A stretch of DNA of 64,000 nucleotides from UBA668 sp041918155 (lineage in GTDB: Bacteria > Actinomycetota > Acidimicrobiia > Acidimicrobiales > Ilumatobacteraceae). The notes under the pieces were generated by a model, which searched no databases, was not told the DNA's origin, and saw only the letters and a program-made list of their open reading frames with translations. Shown here in pieces: positions 35,807 to 44,106 of the stretch. The first letter of the stretch is position 1. The number at the start of each line of letters is the position of its first letter. The stretch is from contig JAYRWH010000041.1 in assembly GCA_041918155.1 (NCBI GenBank), positions 1 to 64,000 of the forward strand, read 5' to 3'. The translations under genes and the position numbers were made by a program.

Positions 35807-36609
35807 GCAACGCCGTGCGCAGCTCCCTGCGCATCATCCCCGCCGGCTTTGTCGTGCGCCGCCCGCACCGCATGATCGAGCGCCACGTCGTGGCCTATCG
35901 TCGCCAGTGGCTGATCATCGTCAGCGGCTTCTTCGAGCCGCTGTTCTACCTGCTCAGCATGCGCTCGGGACTCGGCAACCTTGTCGGCGACGTGTCGGTG
36001 GCCGGCAAGTCGGTGCCCTACGACGCGTTCGTCGCGCCGGCGCTCATGGCGTCCTCGGCGATGAACGGCGCGATCTTCGACTCCACCGGCAACGTCCTGC
36101 ACCGGCTGAAGTACGCCCGCATCTACGACGCCGCGCTGGCCACACCGATGAGTCCGGCCGATGTTGCCACCGGTGAGATCGGTTGGGCGCTCATCCGTGG
36201 GCAGCTCTACGCAATCAGCTTCCTCGTGGTGATGGCGGCCCTCGGCCTGGTGCAGTCCTGGTGGGCCCTGCTCGCCTTGCCGGCCTGTGCGCTCGTGGGC
36301 CTCGCGTTCGCCGCCGTGGGCTTTGCCGCCACCACGTTCATGCGCTCGTGGGCCGATCTCGACATCGTTGCCACCGCGATCATGCCCCTGTTCCTCTTCT
36401 CCGCCACGTTCTTCCCGGCCTCCAGCTACGGCTCGTGGGCGTGGGTCGTGCAGCTCTCCCCGCTCTACCACGGGGTCGCCATCGTGAGGGCTGCGAACGC
36501 CGGCGCCTGGAGCATCTCGGTGCTCGCCCACGTCGCCGTACTCCTCCTGCTGGCCATCGCCGCCGTCGCTCTTGCCGCCAAGCGAGTAGACGTTCTGTTG
36601 CGTAAGTAA
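35803..36609 (+). CDS. ABC exporter permease 2 (ABC-2 type)
   Basis: A 268-residue ABC-2 permease, related to but distinct from the first (F-S-A-T-F-F-P-A-S-S-Y at the place of G-G-A-F-Y-P-L-S). The start is the ATG overlapping the previous stop, which excludes upstream open frame. Two unlike permeases in one operon suggest a heterodimeric membrane part, as in NodJ-like or daunorubicin exporters. A Rieske oxygenase gene follows under its own -10 box. Confidence 0.88.
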   Translation: MSNAVRSSLRIIPAGFVVRRPHRMIERHVVAYRRQWLIIVSGFFEPLFYLLSMRSGLGNLVGDVSVAGKSVPYDAFVAPALMASSAMNGAIFDSTGNVLHRLKYARIYDAALATPMSPADVATGEIGWALIRGQLYAISFLVVMAALGLVQSWWALLALPACALVGLAFAAVGFAATTFMRSWADLDIVATAIMPLFLFSATFFPASSYGSWAWVVQLSPLYHGVAIVRAANAGAWSISVLAHVAVLLLLAIAAVALAAKRVDVLLRK

Positions 36610-36610
36610 C

Positions 36611-36616
36611 TAGCGT
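36611..36616 (+). promoter_or_regulatory. Leaderless -10 element of the Rieske oxygenase gene
   Basis: TAGCGT lies 6 nt before the GTG at 36623, just after the stop of permease 2. Confidence 0.5.
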
Positions 36617-36622
36617 CACTGT

Positions 36623-37846
36623 GTGACTCCTCACTCCGCGCACGAGCCTGGCCAGACCTGGCACCGGCCGGGCTACGACTTCGATCCCTCCACCGTTGTG
36701 TCGTTGCCGCCCGCGGCCTACGCGAACGAGGTGATCCACGACCGCGAGACGCAGCGCGTGTTCGCGCCCGGTGAGGGCCTCTCCTACATGGGTCACGACA
36801 TCCTGCTCCCCGAGGTCGGACATCGCCGCTCCGACAGCGACCCGCGCCTCGTGCTCACCCGCGATCCCGACGGCACCGTGCGCCTGCTGGCAAACCTGTG
36901 CACCCACGCCTGCCGGCCCCTCCTGAACCACGACGACCCCGTCGCCAAGCCGCGCCTGACGTGCGAATACCACGACTGGACGTTCCGCCCCGACGGCAGC
37001 CTCATCGGCGGTGCGAACTTCGACCTCGGCCGGGGTGAGGAAGCCGAGCGTCGCCGTCGCGCGCTGCAGATCCCCCGGTTCGAGCTGCTGAGCTGGCACG
37101 GGTTCCACTTCGCCGTCGACCCCAGCCGACGCGACTCCTACTCCGCCGACCTCGCCCGCATCGACGACGACTTCCGCGAGCGCGGGGTGGATCACTGGCT
37201 CGACCTCGACGACTGTGTCGTGTTCTCCACCCACGACGATCCGTACGTCGGTGACTGGAAGGCGTTCCTCGAGGTCTTCGGCGACTGCTACCACGTGCCG
37301 CCGTACCATCCCGGGCTGGCCTCCTTCGTCGACTGCGCCTCTATCGAATGGACGTTCGGCGAGAACTTCCACGCCCAGTTCCTCACCCTCTCCGACGAGC
37401 GCGGCTGCAAGTCCGCCAAGTACGCCCAATGGGCCGACGGCCTCGACGAGTACTACGCGAAGCGGGGCGAGCCCACCCCGCACATGGGCGTTGGCTGGGT
37501 CGGCATCTACCCCAACTTGATGTTCGAGGTGTACAACGGCCTGCGCGTGCTCTCGGTCATCGTGCCGCTCGGCTTTGGCCAGTACGTGAACCGCGTGCAC
37601 TACTGCGTGCCCGCCGACATGGAGACGCTGGTGCCCGGCCTCGCCCAAGCGATCGTCGATGCGTTCGAGGAGACCGTGTTGGAAGATCACGACCTCGTCG
37701 AGCGCCGTCACGAGGGCATGGTCGTGGCGCGTTCGCTCGGGATCACGTTCGACAATTATGTGCCCAACTTGGGCGGCACCGCGCTGGAAGCGGGCGTGTC
37801 CCACTTCCACGACTGGTGGACACGCCGCGTCGGCGTGCCGGCCTGA
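36623..37846 (+). CDS. Rieske non-haem iron oxygenase, alpha subunit
   Basis: A 407-residue ring-hydroxylating oxygenase alpha subunit. The Rieske 2Fe-2S site is C-T-H (about residue 93) with C-E-Y-H some 20 residues later. The mononuclear iron site has D-C-Y-H-V-P-P-Y-H (two His in the D-x2-H-x4-H pattern) and a distal acidic residue in V-L-E-D-H-D-L-V-E. Such enzymes use O2 and reductase electrons to hydroxylate aromatics, choline or betaine-like substrates. No beta subunit, ferredoxin or reductase gene is adjacent, so partners are encoded elsewhere. The GTG at 36623 fits the -10 box. Confidence 0.88.
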   Translation: MTPHSAHEPGQTWHRPGYDFDPSTVVSLPPAAYANEVIHDRETQRVFAPGEGLSYMGHDILLPEVGHRRSDSDPRLVLTRDPDGTVRLLANLCTHACRPLLNHDDPVAKPRLTCEYHDWTFRPDGSLIGGANFDLGRGEEAERRRRALQIPRFELLSWHGFHFAVDPSRRDSYSADLARIDDDFRERGVDHWLDLDDCVVFSTHDDPYVGDWKAFLEVFGDCYHVPPYHPGLASFVDCASIEWTFGENFHAQFLTLSDERGCKSAKYAQWADGLDEYYAKRGEPTPHMGVGWVGIYPNLMFEVYNGLRVLSVIVPLGFGQYVNRVHYCVPADMETLVPGLAQAIVDAFEETVLEDHDLVERRHEGMVVARSLGITFDNYVPNLGGTALEAGVSHFHDWWTRRVGVPA

Positions 37847-37852
37847 ACCTGC

Positions 37853-39196
37853 TCACCCCGTGCGGCACACGCCACGCACGGCACCCACGGGGTCGTGAAC
37901 GAGGTCGCGTAGGCCCTTGGTGACGAGCGCGTCGCTCACCGACCAGACCCGGCTGCTGTCGGAGTCGATCGCCACCGGGTGGCTCGACCAGCAGCCCGAG
38001 CTGAGCACCAACGCACCCTCGGCATGCACGACGATGCTGACCGCGGCGAGCGCCACCACCCCTGCGCCGGCGGCGGTACGCACCCACGCTCGGGTGAACA
38101 CGGCCTCACCTCCGAGCGTGATGGCGAGGATCAGCAGCAACGGCACCACGTCGGTGAACAGGCGCGGCCCGTAGCTGTTGCCGCCCCACCAGTGGTGGTA
38201 CAGCGACACCAGCACCCAGTGCACGGGTACGACCACGACTGCGACCCACAGCAACGCGTCACGGCTGCGGGTGCGCACAACCTTGACTGCGCCGAGCACG
38301 GCGAGTACCGCGATCGGGGTGAAGACGAACAGCCCGCGGCCGGTGCTGACGAGGTTCGCCGCCAGGGCATCGCCGAACTCGTCGTGCAGCCCCAAGCGGT
38401 TGACGTCGCCGTAGGGCTGCAGCACGGTGCCGTAGGTGGCGAGCGTGACCACGCACCACGGAACGGCGACGGCCACCGACCCGGCCACGTAGCGCCACCA
38501 CGCGGGGCGCTCCGTGATGAGCACGACGGCGAGCGCGGCCAGCAGCATGAGTCCGTTCGTCGGCCGGAACGCGACGGCGAGCATGAACAGCGCACCAGCG
38601 CGAGCAAAGCGGTGATCGACGAGGCTCACCAGCCCCCACGTGACGGCGGCGATCGACGGGCCGTGTTGCCACAACGAGGCCGCGGCGGTGCTCCACAGCG
38701 ACGTTCCGAGCGCGACGATCGCGGTCGCTCCGAGCGCGAACCGCAGGCCGGTGTCGGGGCGCCGGCGGCGGACCAGCACGAACATGCCGCCGACCGCAAG
38801 CGCGCTCGTCCAGGCTGCCGTCAGGTTCTGCATCACGGCGAACCACCGCGCCATCGCCCGCACCGCGCCGTCCGAGCCCGGCCCGACGCCGACGACGTGG
38901 GCGCCGTCGAAGGCCAGCACGACCGGCACCGCCGGGAGCGCAACTGCCCATGGGAAGAACCCCACGAGGTGGCCGTCGTGATCGCTCATCGAATAGTGCT
39001 CGGCAAACCCGGGCACGTCGCGGTACTCGTCGAGTGTGAGGTCGCCGTGGTGCGACAGGCTGACGGCGATCGGTACCGCCGGCAAGCCGTCGTGGCGCGG
39101 GTCGCCGCGGAGGTTCACCGCGTACACCGCGAACGCCACGAGCGTGACCACCAACCACGCCGGTATGCGCCGCCAACCAACCCTCGTCGTGCTCAC
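37853..39196 (-). CDS. Polytopic membrane protein, GT-C-like
   Basis: A 447-residue protein with about ten membrane helices. An N-terminal periplasmic loop (residues about 30-85) contains G-D-P-R-H-D-G-L-P and D-L-T-L-D-E-Y-R-D-V-P, a layout seen in actinobacterial polytopic proteins of the GT-C glycosyltransferase or dolichyl-phosphate-mannose mannosyltransferase-like type, with acidic residues in the first loop. I cannot tell whether it is an active transferase. The tail is soluble and contains paired cysteines. The GTG at 39196 is chosen because the helices begin soon after. It is divergent from the DUF2510 protein. Confidence 0.6.
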   Translation of the reverse strand: MSTTRVGWRRIPAWLVVTLVAFAVYAVNLRGDPRHDGLPAVPIAVSLSHHGDLTLDEYRDVPGFAEHYSMSDHDGHLVGFFPWAVALPAVPVVLAFDGAHVVGVGPGSDGAVRAMARWFAVMQNLTAAWTSALAVGGMFVLVRRRRPDTGLRFALGATAIVALGTSLWSTAAASLWQHGPSIAAVTWGLVSLVDHRFARAGALFMLAVAFRPTNGLMLLAALAVVLITERPAWWRYVAGSVAVAVPWCVVTLATYGTVLQPYGDVNRLGLHDEFGDALAANLVSTGRGLFVFTPIAVLAVLGAVKVVRTRSRDALLWVAVVVVPVHWVLVSLYHHWWGGNSYGPRLFTDVVPLLLILAITLGGEAVFTRAWVRTAAGAGVVALAAVSIVVHAEGALVLSSGCWSSHPVAIDSDSSRVWSVSDALVTKGLRDLVHDPVGAVRGVCRTG

Positions 39197-39277
39197 CCGT
39201 GGATCATGGCAGAACGACGAACGCCGGCACACGACCCACCGTGCGGCGCCGATCTTGCCGGCGTGCCCCCACGGCCC

Positions 39278-39283
39278 TACGCT
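39278..39283 (+). promoter_or_regulatory. -10 element of the DUF2510 gene
   Basis: TACGCT, followed 28 nt later by a GTG with AAAAGGGGG before it, so a short leader is present. Confidence 0.4.
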
Positions 39284-39311
39284 CCGGGCGACAGCTGAAA
39301 AGGGGGTTCCG

Positions 39312-40058
39312 GTGTCCAACTACTCGGGCGGCAACATCGTGGCAGGGTGGTATCCCGACCCCTACCAGCGGCATCAGACGCGGTACTGGAACGGTGCCGC
39401 CTGGACCGAGCACGTCGCCGACAATGGCGTGCAGACCGTCGATGCGATGCTCGCGCCGTCGGCACCGGTGGCGGCTTACCCGGCATCCCCTCCATACACC
39501 GCGCCGTACACCGCGCCGTACGGAGCGCCGCCCGTGGCCCAGCGGTCCGGCGGCTCGCCGGCGGTGGCGATCCTGCTCATCACCGCGGGAGCAGCCGGAG
39601 TGGTTGCGAGCTGGCTCAGCTACCTCACCTTGAAGTTCGACTCCGCCTTCGACATCGGGAGCGACTCGGCCACGGGCTGGGAGGTCCAAAAAGCCCTCGG
39701 CGCATCCGACCACTTCTCCTACAGCATGATCGCGGCGGTCCTGGCCTGCGCCCTCGTCGGCGTGCTCGGGATCGTGTTCCTCGTCAACCGGTCCTCGGCC
39801 ACCGGCGGCGGTTCGCCAGCGATCCCCGCGATCTCTGCGATCGTCGGGGTCGGAGCCGCCATCTTCACCGTCTTCAGCTACACCCTGACGGACTCGATGC
39901 TCGACGACGCCAGACAGCTGAGCGAGGACTCCGGGTACACGATCGACGTCTCCCTCGGTATCGGGGCGGGGTTCGTCCTCCAATTGGCAGCAGCGGTCGC
40001 CATCGTCATCGCCGGCATCATCGGGATCGCCGGAGCGAACAAGCACTCGGGGGTTTAG
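39312..40058 (+). CDS. DUF2510 membrane protein
   Basis: A 248-residue protein. Residues 10-35 form the DUF2510 motif (A-G-W-Y-P-D-P-x5-R-Y-W-N-G-x-x-W-T), common in actinobacterial membrane proteins. A Pro/Ala/Tyr-rich linker with T-A-P-Y repeats (55-80) follows, then four membrane helices (about 85-107, 140-160, 170-192 and 225-245). The function of the motif is unknown; it is thought to sit at the cytoplasmic face. The GTG at 39312 is preceded by a G-rich Shine-Dalgarno. The last gene before the divergent pfkA, with stop codons 4 bp apart in convergent orientation. Confidence 0.82.
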   Translation: MSNYSGGNIVAGWYPDPYQRHQTRYWNGAAWTEHVADNGVQTVDAMLAPSAPVAAYPASPPYTAPYTAPYGAPPVAQRSGGSPAVAILLITAGAAGVVASWLSYLTLKFDSAFDIGSDSATGWEVQKALGASDHFSYSMIAAVLACALVGVLGIVFLVNRSSATGGGSPAIPAISAIVGVGAAIFTVFSYTLTDSMLDDARQLSEDSGYTIDVSLGIGAGFVLQLAAAVAIVIAGIIGIAGANKHSGV

Positions 40059-40062
40059 GAAC

Positions 40063-41172
40063 TCAATCGCCGAAGCTGATGAGCATGTCGCGGGCGGTGA
40101 GCATCGTGTCGCAGTCGAGCGGCACGATGCGCTGACGATGTGACACCTCCGCGAGTGGAACGAACTCCATCCCCGCGGAGTTCAGCGACACCATCACGCC
40201 GTCGAGCCCGTCCTCCAGCGCGCGCACCGCCGCGGCACCGAAGCGCAGACCGAGCAGCCGGTCGAACGAGGTCGGCGTGCCACCACGCAGGAGGTGCCCG
40301 AGCACCACCGTACGGGTCTCTTTGCCGGTGAGCTCGGCGAGTTCGTGGGCGATCTTCTCACCGACACCACCGAGCCGCTCGGAGTGACCGGCCTCGGCCG
40401 GCAACGTGGTGACCGCGCCGCCCTTGGGCGCGGCGCCCTCTGCCACCACGACGATGGAGAACTTGGCCCCGCGCCGCTCGCGCTCGCGAATCGTGTCGAC
40501 CACCGATGTCAGCGAGTATGGGATCTCGGGGATCAGGATCGCATGTGCGCCACACGCCATGCCCGCGTGCAACGCGATCCAGCCTGCGTAGCGGCCCATC
40601 ACCTCGACGACGAACACGCGACCGTGGGATGTGGCCGTGGAGAAGAGGCGGTCGATGCATTCGGTGGCGAACTCGACGGCCGTGTCGAAGCCGAACGTCG
40701 CCTCCGTGTGTTCGAGGTCGTTGTCGATCGTCTTCGGCACGCCGATCACGCGCAGGCCGGCCTGGTGCAGGCGGTTGCCGATGGTCAGCGACCCGTCGCC
40801 GCCGGCGGTGATGAGCGCGTCGATCGAGTGGGCGCGAAAGAGCGACACCAGCTCTGCGGTGCGGTCGATCGTGACGTACGAGCCGTCGGGCTGCAGGACC
40901 GGGTAGTTCGTGGGGTTGCCCCGATTGGTGGTGCCCAGGATCGTGCCCCCCATGTGCACGATGCCACGCACGTCGTCACGGTCGAGGCGTACCAGCCCAC
41001 CGCCGTGGGCGTAGTCCTCGGGCATGATGAGGCCGTTGAATCCGTCGCGGATACCCACGACCTCCCACCCGCGATTCACTGCCGCGAGCGTGGCCCCGCG
41101 GATGACGGCATTGAGGCCGGGAGCGTCACCACCACCGGTGGAGAGCGCGATACGACGGATGGTTTGGCTCAT
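40063..41172 (-). CDS. pfkA: 6-phosphofructokinase
   Basis: A 369-residue PFK catalysing fructose-6-phosphate phosphorylation in glycolysis. The N-terminal S-T-G-G-G-D-A-P-G-L-N-A loop, the G-G-D-G-S motif, P-K-T-I-D-N-D with the catalytic Asp, and M-G-R-Y-A-G-W are the family hallmarks. The pair Gly (in G-G-D-G-S) and Lys (in P-K-T-I-D-N-D) is a mixed combination: Gly is the residue of ATP-dependent enzymes and Lys of the PPi-dependent group. I predict ATP, with low certainty. The ATG at 41172 has TACTCT 7 nt upstream. Confidence 0.9.
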   Translation of the reverse strand: MSQTIRRIALSTGGGDAPGLNAVIRGATLAAVNRGWEVVGIRDGFNGLIMPEDYAHGGGLVRLDRDDVRGIVHMGGTILGTTNRGNPTNYPVLQPDGSYVTIDRTAELVSLFRAHSIDALITAGGDGSLTIGNRLHQAGLRVIGVPKTIDNDLEHTEATFGFDTAVEFATECIDRLFSTATSHGRVFVVEVMGRYAGWIALHAGMACGAHAILIPEIPYSLTSVVDTIRERERRGAKFSIVVVAEGAAPKGGAVTTLPAEAGHSERLGGVGEKIAHELAELTGKETRTVVLGHLLRGGTPTSFDRLLGLRFGAAAVRALEDGLDGVMVSLNSAGMEFVPLAEVSHRQRIVPLDCDTMLTARDMLISFGD

Positions 41173-41179
41173 GCTGTCG

Positions 41180-41185
41180 AGAGTA
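41180..41185 (-). promoter_or_regulatory. Leaderless -10 element of pfkA
   Basis: TACTCT on the minus strand, ending 7 nt before the ATG at 41172. Confidence 0.45.
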
Positions 41186-41224
41186 CCTACCCGCGCCCGC
41201 CAGGACGCGACGCCACAGCACCTG

Positions 41225-41587
41225 TCACGCGGTGATCGCAGTCGGACCGTGGATCAGGCAGAACTCGTTACCCTCCGGATCGGCCATCACCTGGAAGCCG
41301 CCGAGCTCGTCGTACACCACCTCGCCGAGCCGGCGGGCGCCCACGGCCTCGGCGGCGGTCGTCGCTTCCGCGAGGTCGCCGACGTCGATATCGAGGTGCA
41401 CCCGGTTCTTGACCACCTTGCCCTCGGGCACGAGCTGGAAGGCGACGGTGAGGCCGGTGGGTGGTTCCAGCGCGGCCCAGTCATGGCTCTGGCGCACCAC
41501 GTAGCCACCGATCATGCGCTGCCAGAACTCGGCCAACCGCAGCGGATCGTGGCAGTCGATGACGACCTCACCGAGCTTGCCGATCAT
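41225..41587 (-). CDS. VOC family (glyoxalase-like) single-domain protein
   Basis: A 120-residue protein with one VOC module: V-V-I-D-C-H-D-P-L-R-L-A-E-F-W at the start, H-L-D-I-D-V in the middle, and M-A-D-P-E-G-N-E-F-C-L-I near the end, where the Glu would be a metal ligand. It is smaller than the two-domain protein at 3758 and should dimerise. The ATG overlaps the stop of the upstream DinB-like gene (ATGA). The substrate is not known. Confidence 0.82.
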   Translation of the reverse strand: MIGKLGEVVIDCHDPLRLAEFWQRMIGGYVVRQSHDWAALEPPTGLTVAFQLVPEGKVVKNRVHLDIDVGDLAEATTAAEAVGARRLGEVVYDELGGFQVMADPEGNEFCLIHGPTAITA

Positions 41588-42213
41588 GACCGCGGCACCT
41601 CGCCGAGTGATCGCTCGGCGCGACCGAAGAGGAAGAACACGCCGAGATAGGGCGCCGGATCGGCCGACCACGAGTAGGCGCGCACCTCCGCCTCGGTGCG
41701 CCGACCCAACCGGCCGCGGAACCACTCGAAGTCGTCGGCCGCGACCTCCACGGCGGGCAACTCGGCGTCGGCGACCTGTGTGGCAAGGCGATCGCGCATC
41801 GCCGCGCCGGCCCAGACGAGAAAGTCCGCCGGCAGATCGGCCGCCAGGCCCAGCGCATGGCGCACGTCGGCCTCGTGACAGTGCACGTCCAGCACCGCCG
41901 CGGAGGCCATCGCCCCCTGCGGCGAGGAGAGCAACCCCTCCATCCGGGGAGCGTGCTCGGCCCACAGCGCCAACAGCTCTTCAGTCGAACGGCCCCTGCC
42001 GCGATCCACCTGGGCCGCTGTCCAGGCGTCGCTCGGCGCGCCCGCCATGTTGCCCGTGGCGCCGTCCTCGGTGACGCCGACGAGGTGGGCGAGCACGTCA
42101 TGAACCGTCCACTCGGGAGTCGCCGGCACCACCAGCGCGGCGTCGGCACCTTCCACCAACGCGGTGATCCGCTCGCGCGCTGCCTTGTACGAAACCCCGA
42201 GGTCATAACTCAT
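41584..42213 (-). CDS. DinB/maleylpyruvate isomerase-like protein (mycothiol-dependent family)
   Basis: A 209-residue four-helix metalloprotein of the DinB/MDMPI superfamily. Metal-binding histidines are visible: H in W-T-V-H-D-V-L-A-H-L, and H-C-H-E-A-D-V-R-H-A-L in the later helix. In actinobacteria members use mycothiol or another thiol in detoxification; the reaction is not known here. It is coupled to the VOC gene by an ATGA overlap, so the two may act on the same reactive compound. The ATG at 42213 has TACGCT 6 nt upstream and its promoter faces that of the divergent PLP enzyme. Confidence 0.8.
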   Translation of the reverse strand: MSYDLGVSYKAARERITALVEGADAALVVPATPEWTVHDVLAHLVGVTEDGATGNMAGAPSDAWTAAQVDRGRGRSTEELLALWAEHAPRMEGLLSSPQGAMASAAVLDVHCHEADVRHALGLAADLPADFLVWAGAAMRDRLATQVADAELPAVEVAADDFEWFRGRLGRRTEAEVRAYSWSADPAPYLGVFFLFGRAERSLGEVPRS

Positions 42214-42219
42214 GGGCGC

Positions 42220-42225
42220 AGCGTA
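42220..42225 (-). promoter_or_regulatory. Leaderless -10 element of the DinB-VOC operon
   Basis: TACGCT on the minus strand, 6 nt before the ATG at 42213. It lies 11 bp from the divergent TAGCCT, so both promoters share a 37-bp region. Confidence 0.5.
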
Positions 42226-42236
42226 GAACGACGGCG

Positions 42237-42242
42237 TAGCCT
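42237..42242 (+). promoter_or_regulatory. Leaderless -10 element of the Cys/Met PLP enzyme gene
   Basis: TAGCCT ends 7 nt before the ATG at 42250. Confidence 0.5.
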
Positions 42243-42249
42243 TGTCAGG

Positions 42250-43431
42250 ATGCCGGACGAGAACCAGCCTGCGCCGCACTCCCCCGCCACGCGTGCCATC
42301 ACGGCCGGCCGCGGACACAGCGGCCGCTCGCTCGCCCCCGCACTGTGGGCCAGCAGCGTGTGGCAGTCCACCGACATGCACGACGCCCGCAAGCGGGCCA
42401 CGGGATTGCGCTCGGGCGAGTTCTACGGCCGGTACGCCAACCCCACCGTCAGTTCGTTCGAAGATGCAGTGGCCCAGCTCGAAGGCGCCGAGTCCGCGCT
42501 CGCGTTCGCCAGCGGCATGGGCGCGATCAGCAGCGTCGTGCTGGCGCTGTGCAGCGCCGGCGACCACATCGTCGCCCAGCGCCAGCTGTACTCGGCGACG
42601 CTCGCGTTCCTGCAGGGCCCGTGCGCCCGCTTCGGCATGGACGTGACGTTCGTGGACGGTACCGAGCCCGGCGCGTTCGCCGCCGCGCTGCGGCCCGGCC
42701 GCACGATGCTCGTCATCGCCGAAACACCTTCGAACCCACGGCTCGAGATCGTCGACCTCGACGTGATCGGCGGCCTGCGCGGCCCGATCACCCTCGTCGA
42801 CTCCACGTTCGCCACACCGCTCGGTCAACAGCCTCTCGCCCATGGCGTGCACCTCTCGCTGCACTCGGCCACCAAGGGCATCGCCGGTCACAACGACGCC
42901 ACGCTCGGTGTGGTGAGCGGCGAGCGTGACCTCATCGACTCGATCTGGGCCTACTCGGTGCTGCACGGCGCAACCGCGTCGCCGTTCGACGCGCTCAACG
43001 CACTGCGCGGGCTGCGCACGCTCTCCGTGCGCACCAGCCACCAGTCGGCCTCGGCCATGCATCTGGCCGACGAGCTGCAGGGCCACCCGGCCGTTGCCGC
43101 GGTGTACTACCCCGGCCTCGAATCGCATCCGCAGCACGCGCTCGCAGCTCGCCAGATGGGCCACTACGGCACCGTGCTCGCGGTCGATCTCGCGGGCGGC
43201 CGTGAGGCCGCCGAGCAACTCCTGTCACGAGTGCAACTCGTGCGCGTCGCGACATCCCTCGGCGGGCCAGAGACGCTCGTGTGTCACCCGCGCTCCACCA
43301 CCCACGCCAGCCTCACCGACGCGGAAGCCGCCGAGCAGGGGGTCTCCCCCGGCCTGCTGCGCATCTCGGTCGGTCTGGAAGACGCCGGCGACCTGCTCGC
43401 CGACCTGCACGCCGCTCTCGCTGCCGGCTGA
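42250..43431 (+). CDS. Cystathionine gamma-synthase/lyase-family PLP enzyme
   Basis: A 393-residue fold-type I PLP enzyme of the Cys/Met metabolism family. The Y-A-N-P-T segment of the phosphate-binding site, A-S-G-M-G-A-I-S (cofactor phosphate), D-S-T-F-A-T-P and the Schiff-base Lys in H-S-A-T-K are in place. It may act as cystathionine gamma-synthase or lyase, methionine gamma-lyase or O-acetylhomoserine sulfhydrylase; the sequence does not decide. It is near metF, both serving methionine supply. The ATG at 42250 follows the -10 box; the open frame upstream antisense to the DinB gene is not coding. Confidence 0.88.
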   Translation: MPDENQPAPHSPATRAITAGRGHSGRSLAPALWASSVWQSTDMHDARKRATGLRSGEFYGRYANPTVSSFEDAVAQLEGAESALAFASGMGAISSVVLALCSAGDHIVAQRQLYSATLAFLQGPCARFGMDVTFVDGTEPGAFAAALRPGRTMLVIAETPSNPRLEIVDLDVIGGLRGPITLVDSTFATPLGQQPLAHGVHLSLHSATKGIAGHNDATLGVVSGERDLIDSIWAYSVLHGATASPFDALNALRGLRTLSVRTSHQSASAMHLADELQGHPAVAAVYYPGLESHPQHALAARQMGHYGTVLAVDLAGGREAAEQLLSRVQLVRVATSLGGPETLVCHPRSTTHASLTDAEAAEQGVSPGLLRISVGLEDAGDLLADLHAALAAG

Positions 43432-43446
43432 GCGCACGGCGCACCG

Positions 43447-44106
43447 ATGGCCCGCATCCTCCTGCTGCACGGCTTGGGCGGCACCGGCGCCACGATGCAA
43501 CCGCTGGCAGACGCGCTCACTGCGCTCGGCCATACGGCGCTCGCGCCCACCTTGCCCGGGCACGGCAGCGACCCTACCGACCTGGCCAACACGACCTGGG
43601 AGGACTGGCTCGCGGCAGTGCGGGAGGCGGCGCAGCGACACCGGACCGCGGTCGTGGTGGGCCAGTCGCTCGGCGGGGCATTGGCACTCGCCCTGGCCGC
43701 GCAGGGCGGCTGCTCGGCGGTGGCCGCGATCAGCACCCCGGCCGCCGACCCGGACGCGCTCGACGGGCTGGTCTGGCGGCGCTCGCGTGGCCACGAATGG
43801 GTGGAGGGCGCGCCGCTGGCCGACGGCGAGATCGGCTACACCCGGCTGCCGATCGCAGCGCTGATCGCCATGACCGAAGGGGTGCTCGCCACCGATCTCG
43901 CCGCGATCGCGGTGCCGGTGCTGCTCGTGTCCGGGGCGCTCGACGACTCGGCCGACCCGGCCGCCGCCGAACTCATCGCCCGGGCCCTCAATGGTGAGGT
44001 GCGGCGGCTGGTCTTGCAGCACAGCGGACATGTCGCGTCCCTCGGGCCCGAACAGGACGCGCTCAGCCATGCCATCGACACGTTCGTGTGTACGCTCGGC
44101 CTGTGA
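43447..44106 (+). CDS. Alpha/beta hydrolase (monoacylglycerol lipase/carboxylesterase-like)
   Basis: A 219-residue alpha/beta hydrolase without a signal peptide. The oxyanion-hole segment L-L-L-H-G-L-G-G-T-G is near residue 5, the G-Q-S-L-G-G nucleophile elbow around residue 77, an Asp near G-A-L-D-D-S, and the catalytic His in H-S-G-H-V-A. The small size matches carboxylesterases such as Est30 or monoacylglycerol lipases. It is 15 nt after the PLP enzyme and ends in a GTGA overlap with the next gene, so it is part of a three-gene operon. The substrate is unknown. Confidence 0.82.
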   Translation: MARILLLHGLGGTGATMQPLADALTALGHTALAPTLPGHGSDPTDLANTTWEDWLAAVREAAQRHRTAVVVGQSLGGALALALAAQGGCSAVAAISTPAADPDALDGLVWRRSRGHEWVEGAPLADGEIGYTRLPIAALIAMTEGVLATDLAAIAVPVLLVSGALDDSADPAAAELIARALNGEVRRLVLQHSGHVASLGPEQDALSHAIDTFVCTLGL

